Assembly (NCBI RefSeq): GCF_004795895.1
Contig: NZ_CP039250.1
Coordinates: forward strand, 4,317,501 to 4,381,500
Reading direction: 5' to 3'
DNA from: Sphingopyxis sp. PAMC25046
Lineage (GTDB): Bacteria; Pseudomonadota; Alphaproteobacteria; Sphingomonadales; Sphingomonadaceae
DNA length: 64,000 nt
In this document: piece by piece, positions 7,906 through 16,300 of the stretch
Position numbering within the stretch: the first letter of the stretch is position 1
How the letters are laid out: every line of letters begins with the position of its first letter
Program-made: the position numbers and the translations under genes
Notes under the pieces: generated by a model
The model's input: the letters and a program-made list of their open reading frames with translations, nothing else
The model's database searches: none
What the model was told of the DNA's origin: nothing

Positions 7906-10083
7906 TTATTTCTCGACCCCGAGCTGCGTCAGCACGAAAGCGAACTCCTCGGCATCCTCGCGCAGCGCGCCCCAGCGGCCCGACTTGCCGGCGTGGCCCG
8001 CGCCCATGTTGGTGCGCAGCAACAAAGTCGAATCATTGGTCCGCGTCGCGCGGAGCTTCGCGACCCATTTGGCCGGCTCCCAATAGGTCACGCGCGGGTC
8101 GTTGAGCCCTGCCGACACCAGCATCGGCGGATAAGCCTTTGCCGTCACATTGTCGTAGGGGCTGTAGCTCAGCATATAGTCGAACGCCGCCTTGTCGGTG
8201 ATCGGATTGCCCCATTCGGGCCATTCGCCGGGGGTCAGCGGCAGCGTCTCGTCGACCATGGTATTGATCACGTCGACGAAGGGAACGCCCGCGAGCACCG
8301 CGCCCCACAGCTCGGGCGCCTGATTATAGACCGCCCCCATCACCTGTCCGCCCGCCGAGCGGCCTTCGATCGAAATCTTGCCCGCGCTCGTATATTTGGC
8401 TGCGATCAGCCCTTTGGCGACGTCGACGAAATCGTTGAACGTATTCTTGCGCTGGTCGGTCTTGCCCGCGAGATACCAGGCGCGGCCGAGGTCGTCGCCG
8501 CCGCGGACATGCGCGATGGCGTAGATCATGCCGCGGTCGACGAGGCTGAGGCGCGTTGTCGAGAAGCCCGGCGGGACGCGGTAGCCGTATGAGCCATAGA
8601 CATAGAGATGCATCGGCGCACTGCCGTCGCGCGGCGTGCCCCGTTTATAGACGAGTGACACCGGAACCGGCGTGCCGTCACGGGAGGGCATGTTTACCAA
8701 TTCGGTTATATAATCGTCTTGATTATAACCGGAAGGAATCTCCTGTACCTTCAGCGTTTCGAGTTCTCGTTTGGCGAGGTCGTAATCGAACACCGTGTCG
8801 GGGGTGACCATCGATTCATAGTCGAGCCGCAGCTTTTCCTGATGATATTCGGGATTGTCGCCGAGCCCCGCGACATAGGTCGCCTCGGGAAATTTGATCC
8901 GGCCCGGGGTGAGCGGCGCGTCATATGTGCGAATATCGACCTGATCGACGCCCTTCTCGCGCGATTCGAGCACGAAATAGTCGCGGAAAACCGAAAGGCC
9001 GGTGATGTAATTGTCGTCCGATCCGGGGATCAGCGTCTTCCATTCGCCGGGCTTCGCAACGCTCGCGGTCGCGACGCGGAAATTGGGATGCTCGTCGTTG
9101 GTGTGGATGTAGAGCGTGCCCTCGCGTTCATCGACGCTATACTCGCGGCCCTTTTTGCGCGCCGAGACGAGCCGCATCTCCGCCTCGGGATTGTCGGCGG
9201 GGAGCAGATAGACCTCGCTCGTCTCGTTATCGCCCGTCGCGACGACGATATAATTGTCGGCGGCGGTCTTGCCGATCCCGACGCCGAAGCCGATGTCGGC
9301 CTCCTTGTAGAGCAATTTGTCTTGCGTGATCGGCGTGCCGAGTTTGTGGAGCCGGACGTTGTCGGTGCGCCAATTCTCGTTCGCGAGACCGTAGAGGATC
9401 GCGTCGTTACCCGACGTCCAGACGAGCGACGATAGCGTGCCGGGGATGGTGTCGGGAAGCAGCTCGCCCGTCTCGAGGTTGCGGATGCGCGCCTCGAAGC
9501 GTTCGGAGCCATTGTCGTCGAACGAATAGGCCATCAGCTTGCCGTTCGGGCTCACCGACACCTCGGCGAGACGGAAATAATCTTTGCCCGCGGCCATCGC
9601 GACCTCGTCGAGGATCAGGACCGGCTCGCCTCCCGCGACGGGCCGCCGATACCATTTCTTATATTCGGCGCCCTCTTCATATTCGACCCAATAGACCCAG
9701 TCGCCGTCCTTCTGCGGCACCGACGAATCCGCTTCCTTGATCCTGCCCTTCATCTCCTGAAACAAAGTTTCGACGAGCGCCGCGTGCGGCTTCATCGCAG
9801 CGTCGAAATAGGCGTTTTCGGCTTTCACATAGTCGAGCACGTCCTTGTCATCGATCACCGGATAGCTCTCGTCCTTCAGCCAGTGGTACGGATCGGACAG
9901 CGTCTTGCCGTGCAGCGTCATTTCGTGCGGGCGCCTTTCCGCGACGGGGGCGGCGGGCAGGGCAGGGGTCGGGCTGGTCAATGCGGCGTCTTTCTCTTTG
10001 GCGAAAAGCGGGGGGGCAAGCAGGGGCGGCGATGCGACAAGCGGGGTGGCAATTGCCGCCAGAAACATCCAAATAGCGCGCAT
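7906..10083 (-). CDS. ptrB: Oligopeptidase B (prolyl oligopeptidase family S9A), exported form
   Basis: A 725-residue serine peptidase with an N-terminal beta-propeller and a C-terminal alpha/beta-hydrolase domain. The GRSAGG motif gives nucleophile Ser576; Asp662 (NDPR) and His697 (GAGHAGKSGR) complete the triad. GRSAGG and the overall order match oligopeptidase B, which cleaves short peptides after Arg/Lys. ATG 10083 is followed by a hydrophobic stretch of about 20 residues and an Ala/Pro-rich linker, so this copy is predicted to be exported, whereas E. coli PtrB is cytosolic. It is divergent from the aminopeptidase P gene, with 70 bases between them. Confidence 0.9.
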   Translation of the reverse strand: MRAIWMFLAAIATPLVASPPLLAPPLFAKEKDAALTSPTPALPAAPVAERRPHEMTLHGKTLSDPYHWLKDESYPVIDDKDVLDYVKAENAYFDAAMKPHAALVETLFQEMKGRIKEADSSVPQKDGDWVYWVEYEEGAEYKKWYRRPVAGGEPVLILDEVAMAAGKDYFRLAEVSVSPNGKLMAYSFDDNGSERFEARIRNLETGELLPDTIPGTLSSLVWTSGNDAILYGLANENWRTDNVRLHKLGTPITQDKLLYKEADIGFGVGIGKTAADNYIVVATGDNETSEVYLLPADNPEAEMRLVSARKKGREYSVDEREGTLYIHTNDEHPNFRVATASVAKPGEWKTLIPGSDDNYITGLSVFRDYFVLESREKGVDQVDIRTYDAPLTPGRIKFPEATYVAGLGDNPEYHQEKLRLDYESMVTPDTVFDYDLAKRELETLKVQEIPSGYNQDDYITELVNMPSRDGTPVPVSLVYKRGTPRDGSAPMHLYVYGSYGYRVPPGFSTTRLSLVDRGMIYAIAHVRGGDDLGRAWYLAGKTDQRKNTFNDFVDVAKGLIAAKYTSAGKISIEGRSAGGQVMGAVYNQAPELWGAVLAGVPFVDVINTMVDETLPLTPGEWPEWGNPITDKAAFDYMLSYSPYDNVTAKAYPPMLVSAGLNDPRVTYWEPAKWVAKLRATRTNDSTLLLRTNMGAGHAGKSGRWGALREDAEEFAFVLTQLGVEK

Positions 10084-10153
10084 CACGAAAATCCCCCGCG
10101 GTGTCGCCCCGATGGGGCGGGATCGCTTGCGATGTAGGAATAAGGAACGTCTG

Positions 10154-11980
10154 ATGTCCAGCGCCATCCATGCAGAACGCCTCGCGCGTGTCCGTGCCGA
10201 ACTCGCCGCCCGCGGCCTCGAAGGCTTCGTCGTGCCGATCAGCGACGAGCATATGAGCGAATATGTCGGCGACTATGCGCAGCGCATGGCGTGGCTCACC
10301 GGCTTCGGCGGATCGGCCGGGACCGCGGCGGTGCTGCCCGAAAAGGCGGCGGTGTTCGTCGACGGGCGCTATACGGTGCAGGTCCGCGATCAGGTCGACG
10401 GGTCGCTGTTCGACTATGTCGGCGTGCCGCAGTCGAGCGTCGCCGAATGGCTCGGCGCGAACGTCAGCGCGGGGCAGAAGGTCGGTTACGACCCGTGGCT
10501 GCACGGCATCGACTGGGCGCGGGGGCTGGAAAAGGCGCTGGCGGCGAAGGGCGCGAGCCTCGTCGCGGTGGACGCGAACCCGATCGACGCGGCGTGGGAC
10601 GACCAGCCGGCGCCGAGCGATGCGGTGGTGACCGTTCACGATGCCGCGCTCGCGGGGCAGGGTGCGGTCGAGAAGCGCGAGATCATCGCCGACTGGTTGA
10701 AGGCGAAGGGGCTCGACACGACGGTGATGACCGCGCTCGATTCGATCGCATGGACCTTTAACCTTCGCGGAGAAGACGTCAGCCACACGCCGGTGGGCCT
10801 CGCCTTTGCGCTGCTCCACGCCGATGCGACCGCCGACCTGTTCATCGCCCCTGAAAAGCTCACCGACGCGGTGCGCGCACATCTCGGCAACAGCGTCCGC
10901 ATCCACGACCGCGACGCATTCGAGGCCGCGCTCGCCGATCTTTCGGGCAAGAAGGTGGCGGTCGATCCCGACCGCGCGGTCGCGGCGATCTTCACCGCGC
11001 TCGACGGAGCCGGCGCGAAGATCGCGCGTCACCGCGACCCCGCGGTGCTGCCCAAGGCGATCAAGAATGCGACCGAACTGGACGGCACGCGCGCCGCGCA
11101 CGTCCGCGACGGCGTCGCGGTGTCGCGTTTCCTCAAATGGATGGAAGCGGCAGCGCCGCAGGGCGGTCTCGACGAACTCGGCGCGGCGGCGAAGCTGCGC
11201 GAATTTCGAGACGAAAGCGGCGCGCTCAAGGATCTGTCGTTCGACACGATCTCGGCCGCCGGTCCCAACGGCGCGCTGCCGCATTACAAGGTCGACGAAA
11301 CGACCAACCGCGCGATCGAGACCGGGACGCTCTACCTCGTCGATTCGGGCGGCCAATATGCTGACGGTACGACCGATATCACGCGCACGATCGCGATCGG
11401 CACACCCACCGCCGAGATGCGCCGTCGCTTCACGCAGGTGCTGAAGGGGCATATCGCGCTCGCGACCGCGCGCTTTCCCAAGGGAACGCGTGGCAGCCAG
11501 CTCGACATATTGGCGCGCCAATATCTGTGGGCCGACGGGGTCGATTATGCGCATGGGACCGGGCACGGCGTCGGATCCTATCTCGCGGTGCACGAAGGGC
11601 CACAGCGCATCGCCAAGCCTGCGGGCGGTCAGGCGGGAACCGAGGAACCGCTGCACGCCGGCATGATCCTGTCGAACGAGCCCGGCTATTACAAGGCGGG
11701 TGCTTTCGGGATCCGCATCGAGAATCTCGTCGTCGTCACGCCGGTCCGCATCGACGGCGCCGAAGAGGATATGCTGGGGTTCGAGACGATCACCTTTGCG
11801 CCGATCGCGCAAAATCTGGTCGATGTGTCGCTGCTCTCGGCGGCGGAGGCCGAATGGCTCGACGCCTATCATGCCGAGGTGCTGGCGAAGCTTGGCGCGG
11901 GCATGGCGGGCGAGGAGCGCGAATGGCTCGAAGCTGCGTGCGCGCCGCTCGACCGCAGCCCCGCCGCACTCGCAGCCTGA
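10154..11980 (+). CDS. Xaa-Pro aminopeptidase (aminopeptidase P, M24B)
   Basis: A 608-residue cytosolic metallopeptidase that removes an N-terminal residue preceding proline. Two creatinase-like N-terminal domains precede a pita-bread catalytic domain. The metal ligands are visible: the aspartates in LVDSGGQYADGTTDITRT, the histidine in GTGHGVGS, and the glutamates in NEPGYY and FETITF. The length matches the long, eukaryote-like aminopeptidase P group rather than 440-residue PepP. ATG 10154 is preceded by AAGGAA. It is divergent from exported oligopeptidase B, so two peptide-degrading enzymes share one intergenic region. Confidence 0.93.
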   Translation: MSSAIHAERLARVRAELAARGLEGFVVPISDEHMSEYVGDYAQRMAWLTGFGGSAGTAAVLPEKAAVFVDGRYTVQVRDQVDGSLFDYVGVPQSSVAEWLGANVSAGQKVGYDPWLHGIDWARGLEKALAAKGASLVAVDANPIDAAWDDQPAPSDAVVTVHDAALAGQGAVEKREIIADWLKAKGLDTTVMTALDSIAWTFNLRGEDVSHTPVGLAFALLHADATADLFIAPEKLTDAVRAHLGNSVRIHDRDAFEAALADLSGKKVAVDPDRAVAAIFTALDGAGAKIARHRDPAVLPKAIKNATELDGTRAAHVRDGVAVSRFLKWMEAAAPQGGLDELGAAAKLREFRDESGALKDLSFDTISAAGPNGALPHYKVDETTNRAIETGTLYLVDSGGQYADGTTDITRTIAIGTPTAEMRRRFTQVLKGHIALATARFPKGTRGSQLDILARQYLWADGVDYAHGTGHGVGSYLAVHEGPQRIAKPAGGQAGTEEPLHAGMILSNEPGYYKAGAFGIRIENLVVVTPVRIDGAEEDMLGFETITFAPIAQNLVDVSLLSAAEAEWLDAYHAEVLAKLGAGMAGEEREWLEAACAPLDRSPAALAA

Positions 11981-11987
11981 GGCACGC

Positions 11988-12449
11988 ATGACCGACGCTC
12001 GCAGCGCCGTGCCGCTCGACGATTTCCGCGTCCAGGAGCGCGTCCGCGTGCGCTTCAACGAGATCGACGGACAGAATATCGTCTTCAACGCCAATTATCT
12101 GGTTTATGCCGACATCGGGGTGACCGAATATTTCCGCGCCCTCGGCGAAGGTCAGCCCGGCCCCTATTTTAACCAATATGGCACAGACATTCGCGAGACG
12201 CACTGCGAGATCGACTATCATGCGCCCGCGCGGCTCGACGAGCTGATCACGATCGCCGCGCGAATCAGTCGTTTCGGCCGGACGAACTTCACGCTTCATT
12301 GCGGGATTTTTCGCGATAATGAACGGCTTACCGACATCGAGATCAGCTATGCCCATCTCGACACCGATAGCGGTCAGCCGACACCCTTGCCGGGCAGTTT
12401 CATTGCGGAAGTGCGGCGATTCGAAGCGCGGACTCCGACGCAGGGCTGA
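11988..12449 (+). CDS. Acyl-CoA thioesterase, 4HBT hotdog fold
   Basis: A 153-residue hotdog-fold protein with the 4-hydroxybenzoyl-CoA thioesterase / YbgC pattern. The segment VRFNEIDGQNIVFNANYLVYADI carries the catalytic-type Asp/Asn, and the ETHCEIDYHAPARLDE strand follows. Members hydrolyse short or aromatic acyl-CoAs. It starts seven bases after the aminopeptidase gene, with GAGG across the junction, so the two are probably co-transcribed. The substrate is not predictable. Confidence 0.85.
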   Translation: MTDARSAVPLDDFRVQERVRVRFNEIDGQNIVFNANYLVYADIGVTEYFRALGEGQPGPYFNQYGTDIRETHCEIDYHAPARLDELITIAARISRFGRTNFTLHCGIFRDNERLTDIEISYAHLDTDSGQPTPLPGSFIAEVRRFEARTPTQG

Positions 12450-12489
12450 TTCGAACGAGCCGAATCGACCCTCTCAACCAAAAAAGTCG

Positions 12490-12516
12490 AAAAAAAGGGC
12501 CGCCCAAGGGCGGCCC
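12490..12516 (-). terminator. Strong intrinsic terminator reading leftwards
   Basis: GGGCCGCC (12497-12504) and GGCGGCCC (12509-12516) form an eight-base GC stem with a CAAG loop. On the minus strand the stem is followed by seven uridines (A-run at 12490-12496). No minus-strand gene lies immediately upstream of it. In the plus direction it could also help end the thioesterase transcript, but the T-run there is short and displaced. Confidence 0.65.
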
Positions 12517-12585
12517 GTGAAAGTTTTGGGAGAGGATGCCTAAAAGGCAAGTGTGATATTGCAGTGCACAATGAATGTTGCAACT
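12497..12585 (-). ncRNA. Candidate small RNA between the thioesterase and membrane-protein genes
   Basis: Proposed only from signals. On the minus strand TTGCAA (12584-12579) is followed 16-17 bases later by CAATAT/AATATC, a possible promoter, and about 50 bases further by a strong intrinsic terminator. Reading frames through it do not look like protein. The region holds six TTGCA/TGCAA words between 12558 and 12706, including an ATTGCA...TGCAAT inverted repeat (12604-12620), which may be regulator sites. Ends are approximate. Confidence 0.25.
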
Positions 12586-12709
12586 GCGAAAAAAGCATCC
12601 GTAATTGCATTTTTTGCAATCGTCGGCTTTTCCGACCGCCATCCGATGCAATCGACGCGCCGCGCCGCTTCCTCTCGCAAATCGCCGCAAGATCGCCTAA
12701 ATTGCACCG

Positions 12710-13177
12710 ATGGGAATGTTCAACAAAGTCGACGTGGGCGGCGGCCTGTCCGATTTCTGGTCCTATATCCGCGAACCGCGCCCGCACCGCTGGGCGATCT
12801 GGGGCGTCGCGCTCGCGCTGACCTGGCTCGTCTTCAACGGGATCGAACAATATCTGATCCCCTATGAGAAGCCGAAAGCGCAGATCATCTATTTCGAAAA
12901 TTGGAAAGCGACGCGCAGCGCCGACGAGATTCGCGCCGACTGGGTCGCGCGCGCCAAGGAAACGACGCTGCAAAATGCGAAGAAGCGCGCCGAATATCAG
13001 CGCTTCGCCGACAGCCTCGGCATCGAATATGATTCGAGCGAAGCCGACAAGGTGACGCGCGAGACGCTGGGCGAGGAAGCGGCCGCGGCGGCGAAGAAAA
13101 AGCCGGCGCCCGCACAGACGCGCTCGACGCTCGCCGAGCGCGCGGCGCGCGGCGCACCGCCCAAAGCCGCCGACTGA
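12710..13177 (+). CDS. Conserved hypothetical membrane-anchored protein
   Basis: A 155-residue protein of unknown function. A short polar N-terminus is followed by one hydrophobic segment (residues about 28-45, WAIWGVALALTWLVFNGI). A charged region beginning YEKPKAQIIYFENWKATRSADEI comes next, and the tail is Ala/Lys/Pro-rich. The C-terminal region has coiled-coil-like Arg/Glu/Lys periodicity. The start may be ATG 12710 or ATG 12716; neither has a clear ribosome-binding site. It ends four bases before ribD, so it is likely cotranscribed with the riboflavin genes. No catalytic motif seen. Confidence 0.7.
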   Translation: MGMFNKVDVGGGLSDFWSYIREPRPHRWAIWGVALALTWLVFNGIEQYLIPYEKPKAQIIYFENWKATRSADEIRADWVARAKETTLQNAKKRAEYQRFADSLGIEYDSSEADKVTRETLGEEAAAAAKKKPAPAQTRSTLAERAARGAPPKAAD

Positions 13178-13181
13178 CCGG

Positions 13182-14156
13182 ATGCGCCGAGCGACCGCCG
13201 ACGCCGACTGGATGGCGGTTGCCATCGCGCTGTCGCGGCGCGGCCGACCGGCCGCCGCACCCAACCCTAATGTCGGCTGTCTGATCGTCAAGGACGGGCG
13301 CGTCGTCGCGCGCGGCTGGACGCAGCCCGGCGGCCGCCCGCATGCCGAAGCGATGGCGCTCGCTGCGGCGGGCGCTGCGGTGCGCGGCGCGACCGCCTAT
13401 GTCACCCTCGAACCCTGCGCCCACGCGAGCCCGCGCGGGCCCGCGTGCAGCGATGCGCTGATCGCCGCGGGCGTCGCGCGGGTCGTGATCGCTGCGCAGG
13501 ATCCCGACCCGCGCACCGACGGCAAGGGCATAGAGCGGCTGCAGGATGCGGGGATCGAAGTGGTCTTCAACGTCCTTCCCGCCGACGCGCGCGCCGCGAT
13601 GGCGCCCTGGTGGACGCGGCAGGCCCTGGGCCGGCCCTTCGTGACGCTGAAGCTCGCGACGTCGCTCGACGGCTGTATCGCGATGGCCGACGGGTCGAGC
13701 CGCTGGATCACCGGCGCGCGCGCGCGTTCGCACGGGCATCTCGAACGCGCGAGCCATGAAGCAATCCTAGTCGGGCGCGGGACGCTCGACGCCGATACGC
13801 CCAAGCTCGACGTGCGCCTGCCGGGGCTCGAAGGCCGCAGCCCGAAGAAGCTGCTCCTGACCAGCGGCACCGCGCCCGAGGGCTGGACCGCCGTCGCCGC
13901 GCCCGAATCGATCGACGGCGTCGATTCACTGCTCGTCGAGGGCGGCGCCGGCGCGGCGTCGGCCTTTCTCGCCGCCGACCGCGTCGACCGGCTTTTACTC
14001 TATCGCGCGCCGATCCTGATCGGCGGCGGCAGGTCCGCGCTCGGCGACATCGGCCTGACCGACCTTGCCGAAGCCCACGGCCGCTGGCGTCAGATCGACA
14101 TCCGGATGCTTGGCAGCGACCGGCTCGACGTCTACGAGCGCATCAGGACAATTTGA
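13182..14156 (+). CDS. ribD: Bifunctional riboflavin deaminase/reductase RibD
   Basis: Catalyses the second and third steps after GTP ring opening in riboflavin synthesis: deamination of the pyrimidine and reduction of its ribosyl side chain. The N-terminal deaminase domain has HAE (residues 54-56) and two zinc-binding cysteines, Cys79 in LEPC and Cys89. The C-terminal reductase domain starts near residue 145 with FVTLKLATSLDG, followed by SRWITG. At 324 residues it is shorter than the 360-370 residue E. coli enzyme, but both domains are recognisable. It lies in a block with ribE, seven bases downstream. Confidence 0.95.
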   Translation: MRRATADADWMAVAIALSRRGRPAAAPNPNVGCLIVKDGRVVARGWTQPGGRPHAEAMALAAAGAAVRGATAYVTLEPCAHASPRGPACSDALIAAGVARVVIAAQDPDPRTDGKGIERLQDAGIEVVFNVLPADARAAMAPWWTRQALGRPFVTLKLATSLDGCIAMADGSSRWITGARARSHGHLERASHEAILVGRGTLDADTPKLDVRLPGLEGRSPKKLLLTSGTAPEGWTAVAAPESIDGVDSLLVEGGAGAASAFLAADRVDRLLLYRAPILIGGGRSALGDIGLTDLAEAHGRWRQIDIRMLGSDRLDVYERIRTI

Positions 14157-14163
14157 GGGCTAT

Positions 14164-14778
14164 ATGTTCACCGGCATCATCACCGACATCGGCACCATCC
14201 GCAGCCGCGAAGACCGCGGCGACACGCGGCTCGTCATCGGCACCGCTTACGACACCAGCGCGGTCGACCTCGGCGCCTCGATCGCCTGTTCGGGCGCGTG
14301 CCTGACGGTCGTCGACAAGGGCGCCGATGCCGAGGGCCACTGGTTCGCGATCGACGCGAGCGGCGAAACGCTCGCGCGCACCGCACCGGGGATGTGGGAT
14401 CGGGGGCGCCGCCTCAACCTCGAACGCGCGCTGAAGATCGGCGACGAGCTTGGCGGGCATATCGTCACGGGCCATGTCGACGACATCGGCCGCATCGTGT
14501 CGGTCGAGCCGGTCGGCGACAGCGTCACCATGACCGTCGCCGCGCCCGCGTCGCTCGCACCGCATATCGCGCCCAAGGGATCGATCACCGTCGACGGCGT
14601 GTCGCTGACGGTCAACGAAGTGACCGACCAGCCGGACGGCGAGGCGCATTTCACGCTCAACATCATCCCGCATACGCAGGAGATGACGACGCTGAACGAG
14701 GCGGCGGCGGGGCGTCCGGTCAATCTCGAGATCGATATCCTCGCGCGCTACCTCGCCCGCATGCAGGCGCGGGGATAA
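14164..14778 (+). CDS. ribE: Riboflavin synthase alpha subunit
   Basis: Dismutates two 6,7-dimethyl-8-ribityllumazine molecules into riboflavin and a pyrimidine. The protein is 204 residues in two tandem lumazine-binding repeats. The first starts MFTGIITDIG and has the SIACSGACLTVV strand. The second has GGHIVTGHVDDIG and SITVDGVSLTVNEV. GAGG precedes the ATG within the gap after ribD. Its substrate comes from RibH, which is encoded in a separate block at 21 kb in this window. Confidence 0.96.
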   Translation: MFTGIITDIGTIRSREDRGDTRLVIGTAYDTSAVDLGASIACSGACLTVVDKGADAEGHWFAIDASGETLARTAPGMWDRGRRLNLERALKIGDELGGHIVTGHVDDIGRIVSVEPVGDSVTMTVAAPASLAPHIAPKGSITVDGVSLTVNEVTDQPDGEAHFTLNIIPHTQEMTTLNEAAAGRPVNLEIDILARYLARMQARG

Positions 14779-14808
14779 GGGCACCGCAAACGGGGAAGGA
14801 GGTCGGCG

Positions 14809-15243
14809 ATGGCAACGGCGATACGCGGTTCCTGCCTGTGCGGCGATATCCGTTTCGAAATCGACGGAAAATTCGGCGCCGCCGGCCAATGCCATTGTTC
14901 CAAATGCCGCAAGGTATCGGGGACGGACGGCAATGCCGTCTTCTATGCGCCGGCCGCCAGTTTCCGCTGGCTGGCGGGCGAGGATTTGATCGAACGTTTC
15001 GCCGTCCCCGACGGCGGGGGCTGGGCATCGCATTTCTGCCGGCGATGCGGCAGTCCAGCGCCGCTAAGCGACGCGAACGGCAAGTTTTTCTTTGTACCGG
15101 CGGGCCTGCTCGACGACGATCCGGGCTTCCGCGGTTATGCGGCTCATATTTTCGTCGGGTCGAAGGCGCCCTGGGTTTGCATCGCCGATTCCGCGCCGCA
15201 ATATGAAGCGGGCTTTGATTCGGCACGGATCGACCGAGGCTAA
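14809..15243 (+). CDS. GFA-family (CENP-V fold) zinc-binding protein
   Basis: A 144-residue protein of the glutathione-dependent formaldehyde-activating enzyme family. The expected cysteines are present: Cys9 and Cys11 (CLCG), Cys28, Cys30 and Cys33 (CHCSKC), and Cys77 and Cys80 (CRRC-GSPAP). The founding member was proposed to speed S-hydroxymethylglutathione formation, but most members have no proven activity, so no reaction is assigned. The start follows a GGAGG-like sequence. It lies downstream of ribE and overlaps the end of convergent mmcB by four bases. Confidence 0.85.
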   Translation: MATAIRGSCLCGDIRFEIDGKFGAAGQCHCSKCRKVSGTDGNAVFYAPAASFRWLAGEDLIERFAVPDGGGWASHFCRRCGSPAPLSDANGKFFFVPAGLLDDDPGFRGYAAHIFVGSKAPWVCIADSAPQYEAGFDSARIDRG

Positions 15244-15707
15244 CCCTCTCCCCAACCCGCCGCCAGTTCAGGGTCGGCCGCGACCATAGACCGCCGCATC
15301 GCGAGCCGTCCGATCCGCAGCAGTTCCGCCTTGCGCCGCGCGGGGGCGAGGTTGCAGCTTGCGGCTTCGCGCACCACCGCCGCGCCATAGCGGTCGGCGA
15401 TAATCAGCCCCGAGCTTTCGGGACGATAATCGGGGGTTTCGAGGATCGCCGGGTCGAGCCCCGAGGCGAGCGCCCAATAGAAGCGGTCGCACCAGTCGCA
15501 ATAGTCGGGCCATTTGCCGTCGCCGTGCAGGTCGGCGCGGCTGACCTTGATCTCGACGATCGTGATCTGGCCCTTGGCGTCGATCGCGGTGAGATCGGTG
15601 CGCCGCCCGTTGGGCAAGGTGACCTCGGGAATCGCGACCAGCCCCGCTTGCGCAAACAGCCGGCACACGCCGCGCGCGACATCGGCGGCGGTCAGCAGGT
15701 CGCTCAT
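15240..15707 (-). CDS. mmcB: MmcB-family DNA repair protein
   Basis: A 155-residue PD-(D/E)XK nuclease-like protein. The core is RRTDLTAIDAKGQITIVEIKVSRAD, giving the Asp and Glu-x-Lys residues of the fold, then GDGKWPDYCDWCDRFYWAL. MmcB was described in Caulobacter as needed for resistance to mitomycin C. Nuclease activity is inferred from fold residues only. It starts 14 bases after the ssb stop, so ssb and mmcB form a repair/replication operon. The upstream bases were checked for an alphaproteobacterial LexA box (GTTC-N7-GTTC); none was seen. Confidence 0.88.
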   Translation of the reverse strand: MSDLLTAADVARGVCRLFAQAGLVAIPEVTLPNGRRTDLTAIDAKGQITIVEIKVSRADLHGDGKWPDYCDWCDRFYWALASGLDPAILETPDYRPESSGLIIADRYGAAVVREAASCNLAPARRKAELLRIGRLAMRRSMVAADPELAAGWGEG

Positions 15708-15721
15708 CGTTCAGCCGGTCC

Positions 15722-16267
15722 TCAGAACGGAACGTCGTCGTCCAGGTCGTCGTCGAACGGCGGGCGTCCGCCGCCCGAGCTGCCGCCGCCCTGGTTCCAG
15801 CCGCCGCCCGAGCCGCCGCCGCCGGAGGAGCCGCCGCTGCCCTGGTCCCAGCCGCCGCCGCTCGACGAACCGCCGCCCCAGTCGCCGCCGCCGCGCGATC
15901 CGCCGCCGCCACCCGGCGCGCCGTCGAGCATGGTCAGCGTGCCGCCCATGCCCGCGATCACGATTTCGGTCGTGTAGCGGTCGTTACCGTCGCGGTCCTG
16001 CCATTTGCGGGTGCGCAGCGAGCCTTCGATATAAACCTTCGAGCCCTTTTTGAGGTACCGTTCGACCACCCCGACCAGCCCGTCGCCGTTGACGACGACA
16101 TTATGCCATTCGGTGCGCTCCTTGCGCTCGCCCGACATGCGGTCCTTCCACTGTTCGCTGGTCGCGATGCGGATATTGGCGATCTTGCCGCCGTTCTGGA
16201 ACGACTTGATTTCGGGATCGGCGCCGAGATTGCCGATGAGAATTACCTTGTTGACGCTGCCAGCCAT
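15722..16267 (-). CDS. ssb: Single-stranded DNA-binding protein
   Basis: A 181-residue SSB that coats single-stranded DNA in replication and repair. The OB-fold occupies residues 1-112 and starts [15 protein letters not shown], with the conserved WHNVVV strand. The tail from about 115 is a glycine/serine-rich linker carrying repeated GGW(D/N)QG units. It ends [10 protein letters not shown], the acidic tip that recruits repair partners. The start at 16267 is preferred over an ATG seven codons upstream because it matches SSB N-termini. It is probably cotranscribed with mmcB. Confidence 0.96.
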   Translation of the reverse strand: MAGSVNKVILIGNLGADPEIKSFQNGGKIANIRIATSEQWKDRMSGERKERTEWHNVVVNGDGLVGVVERYLKKGSKVYIEGSLRTRKWQDRDGNDRYTTEIVIAGMGGTLTMLDGAPGGGGGSRGGGDWGGGSSSGGGWDQGSGGSSGGGGSGGGWNQGGGSSGGGRPPFDDDLDDDVPF

Positions 16268-16300
16268 CCGCCGCTCCGCTCCGCTCAAAAGTTGGGAGGA

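Noticed and set aside
12400..12690. Small minus-strand protein ending in the terminator region
   Set aside because: The frame runs through the terminator stem, lacks a ribosome-binding site and has no protein-like composition; a small RNA is the better idea.
15700..15740. SOS box before mmcB
   Set aside because: GTTC words occur near 15708-15735 but not with the seven-base spacing of the alphaproteobacterial LexA site.
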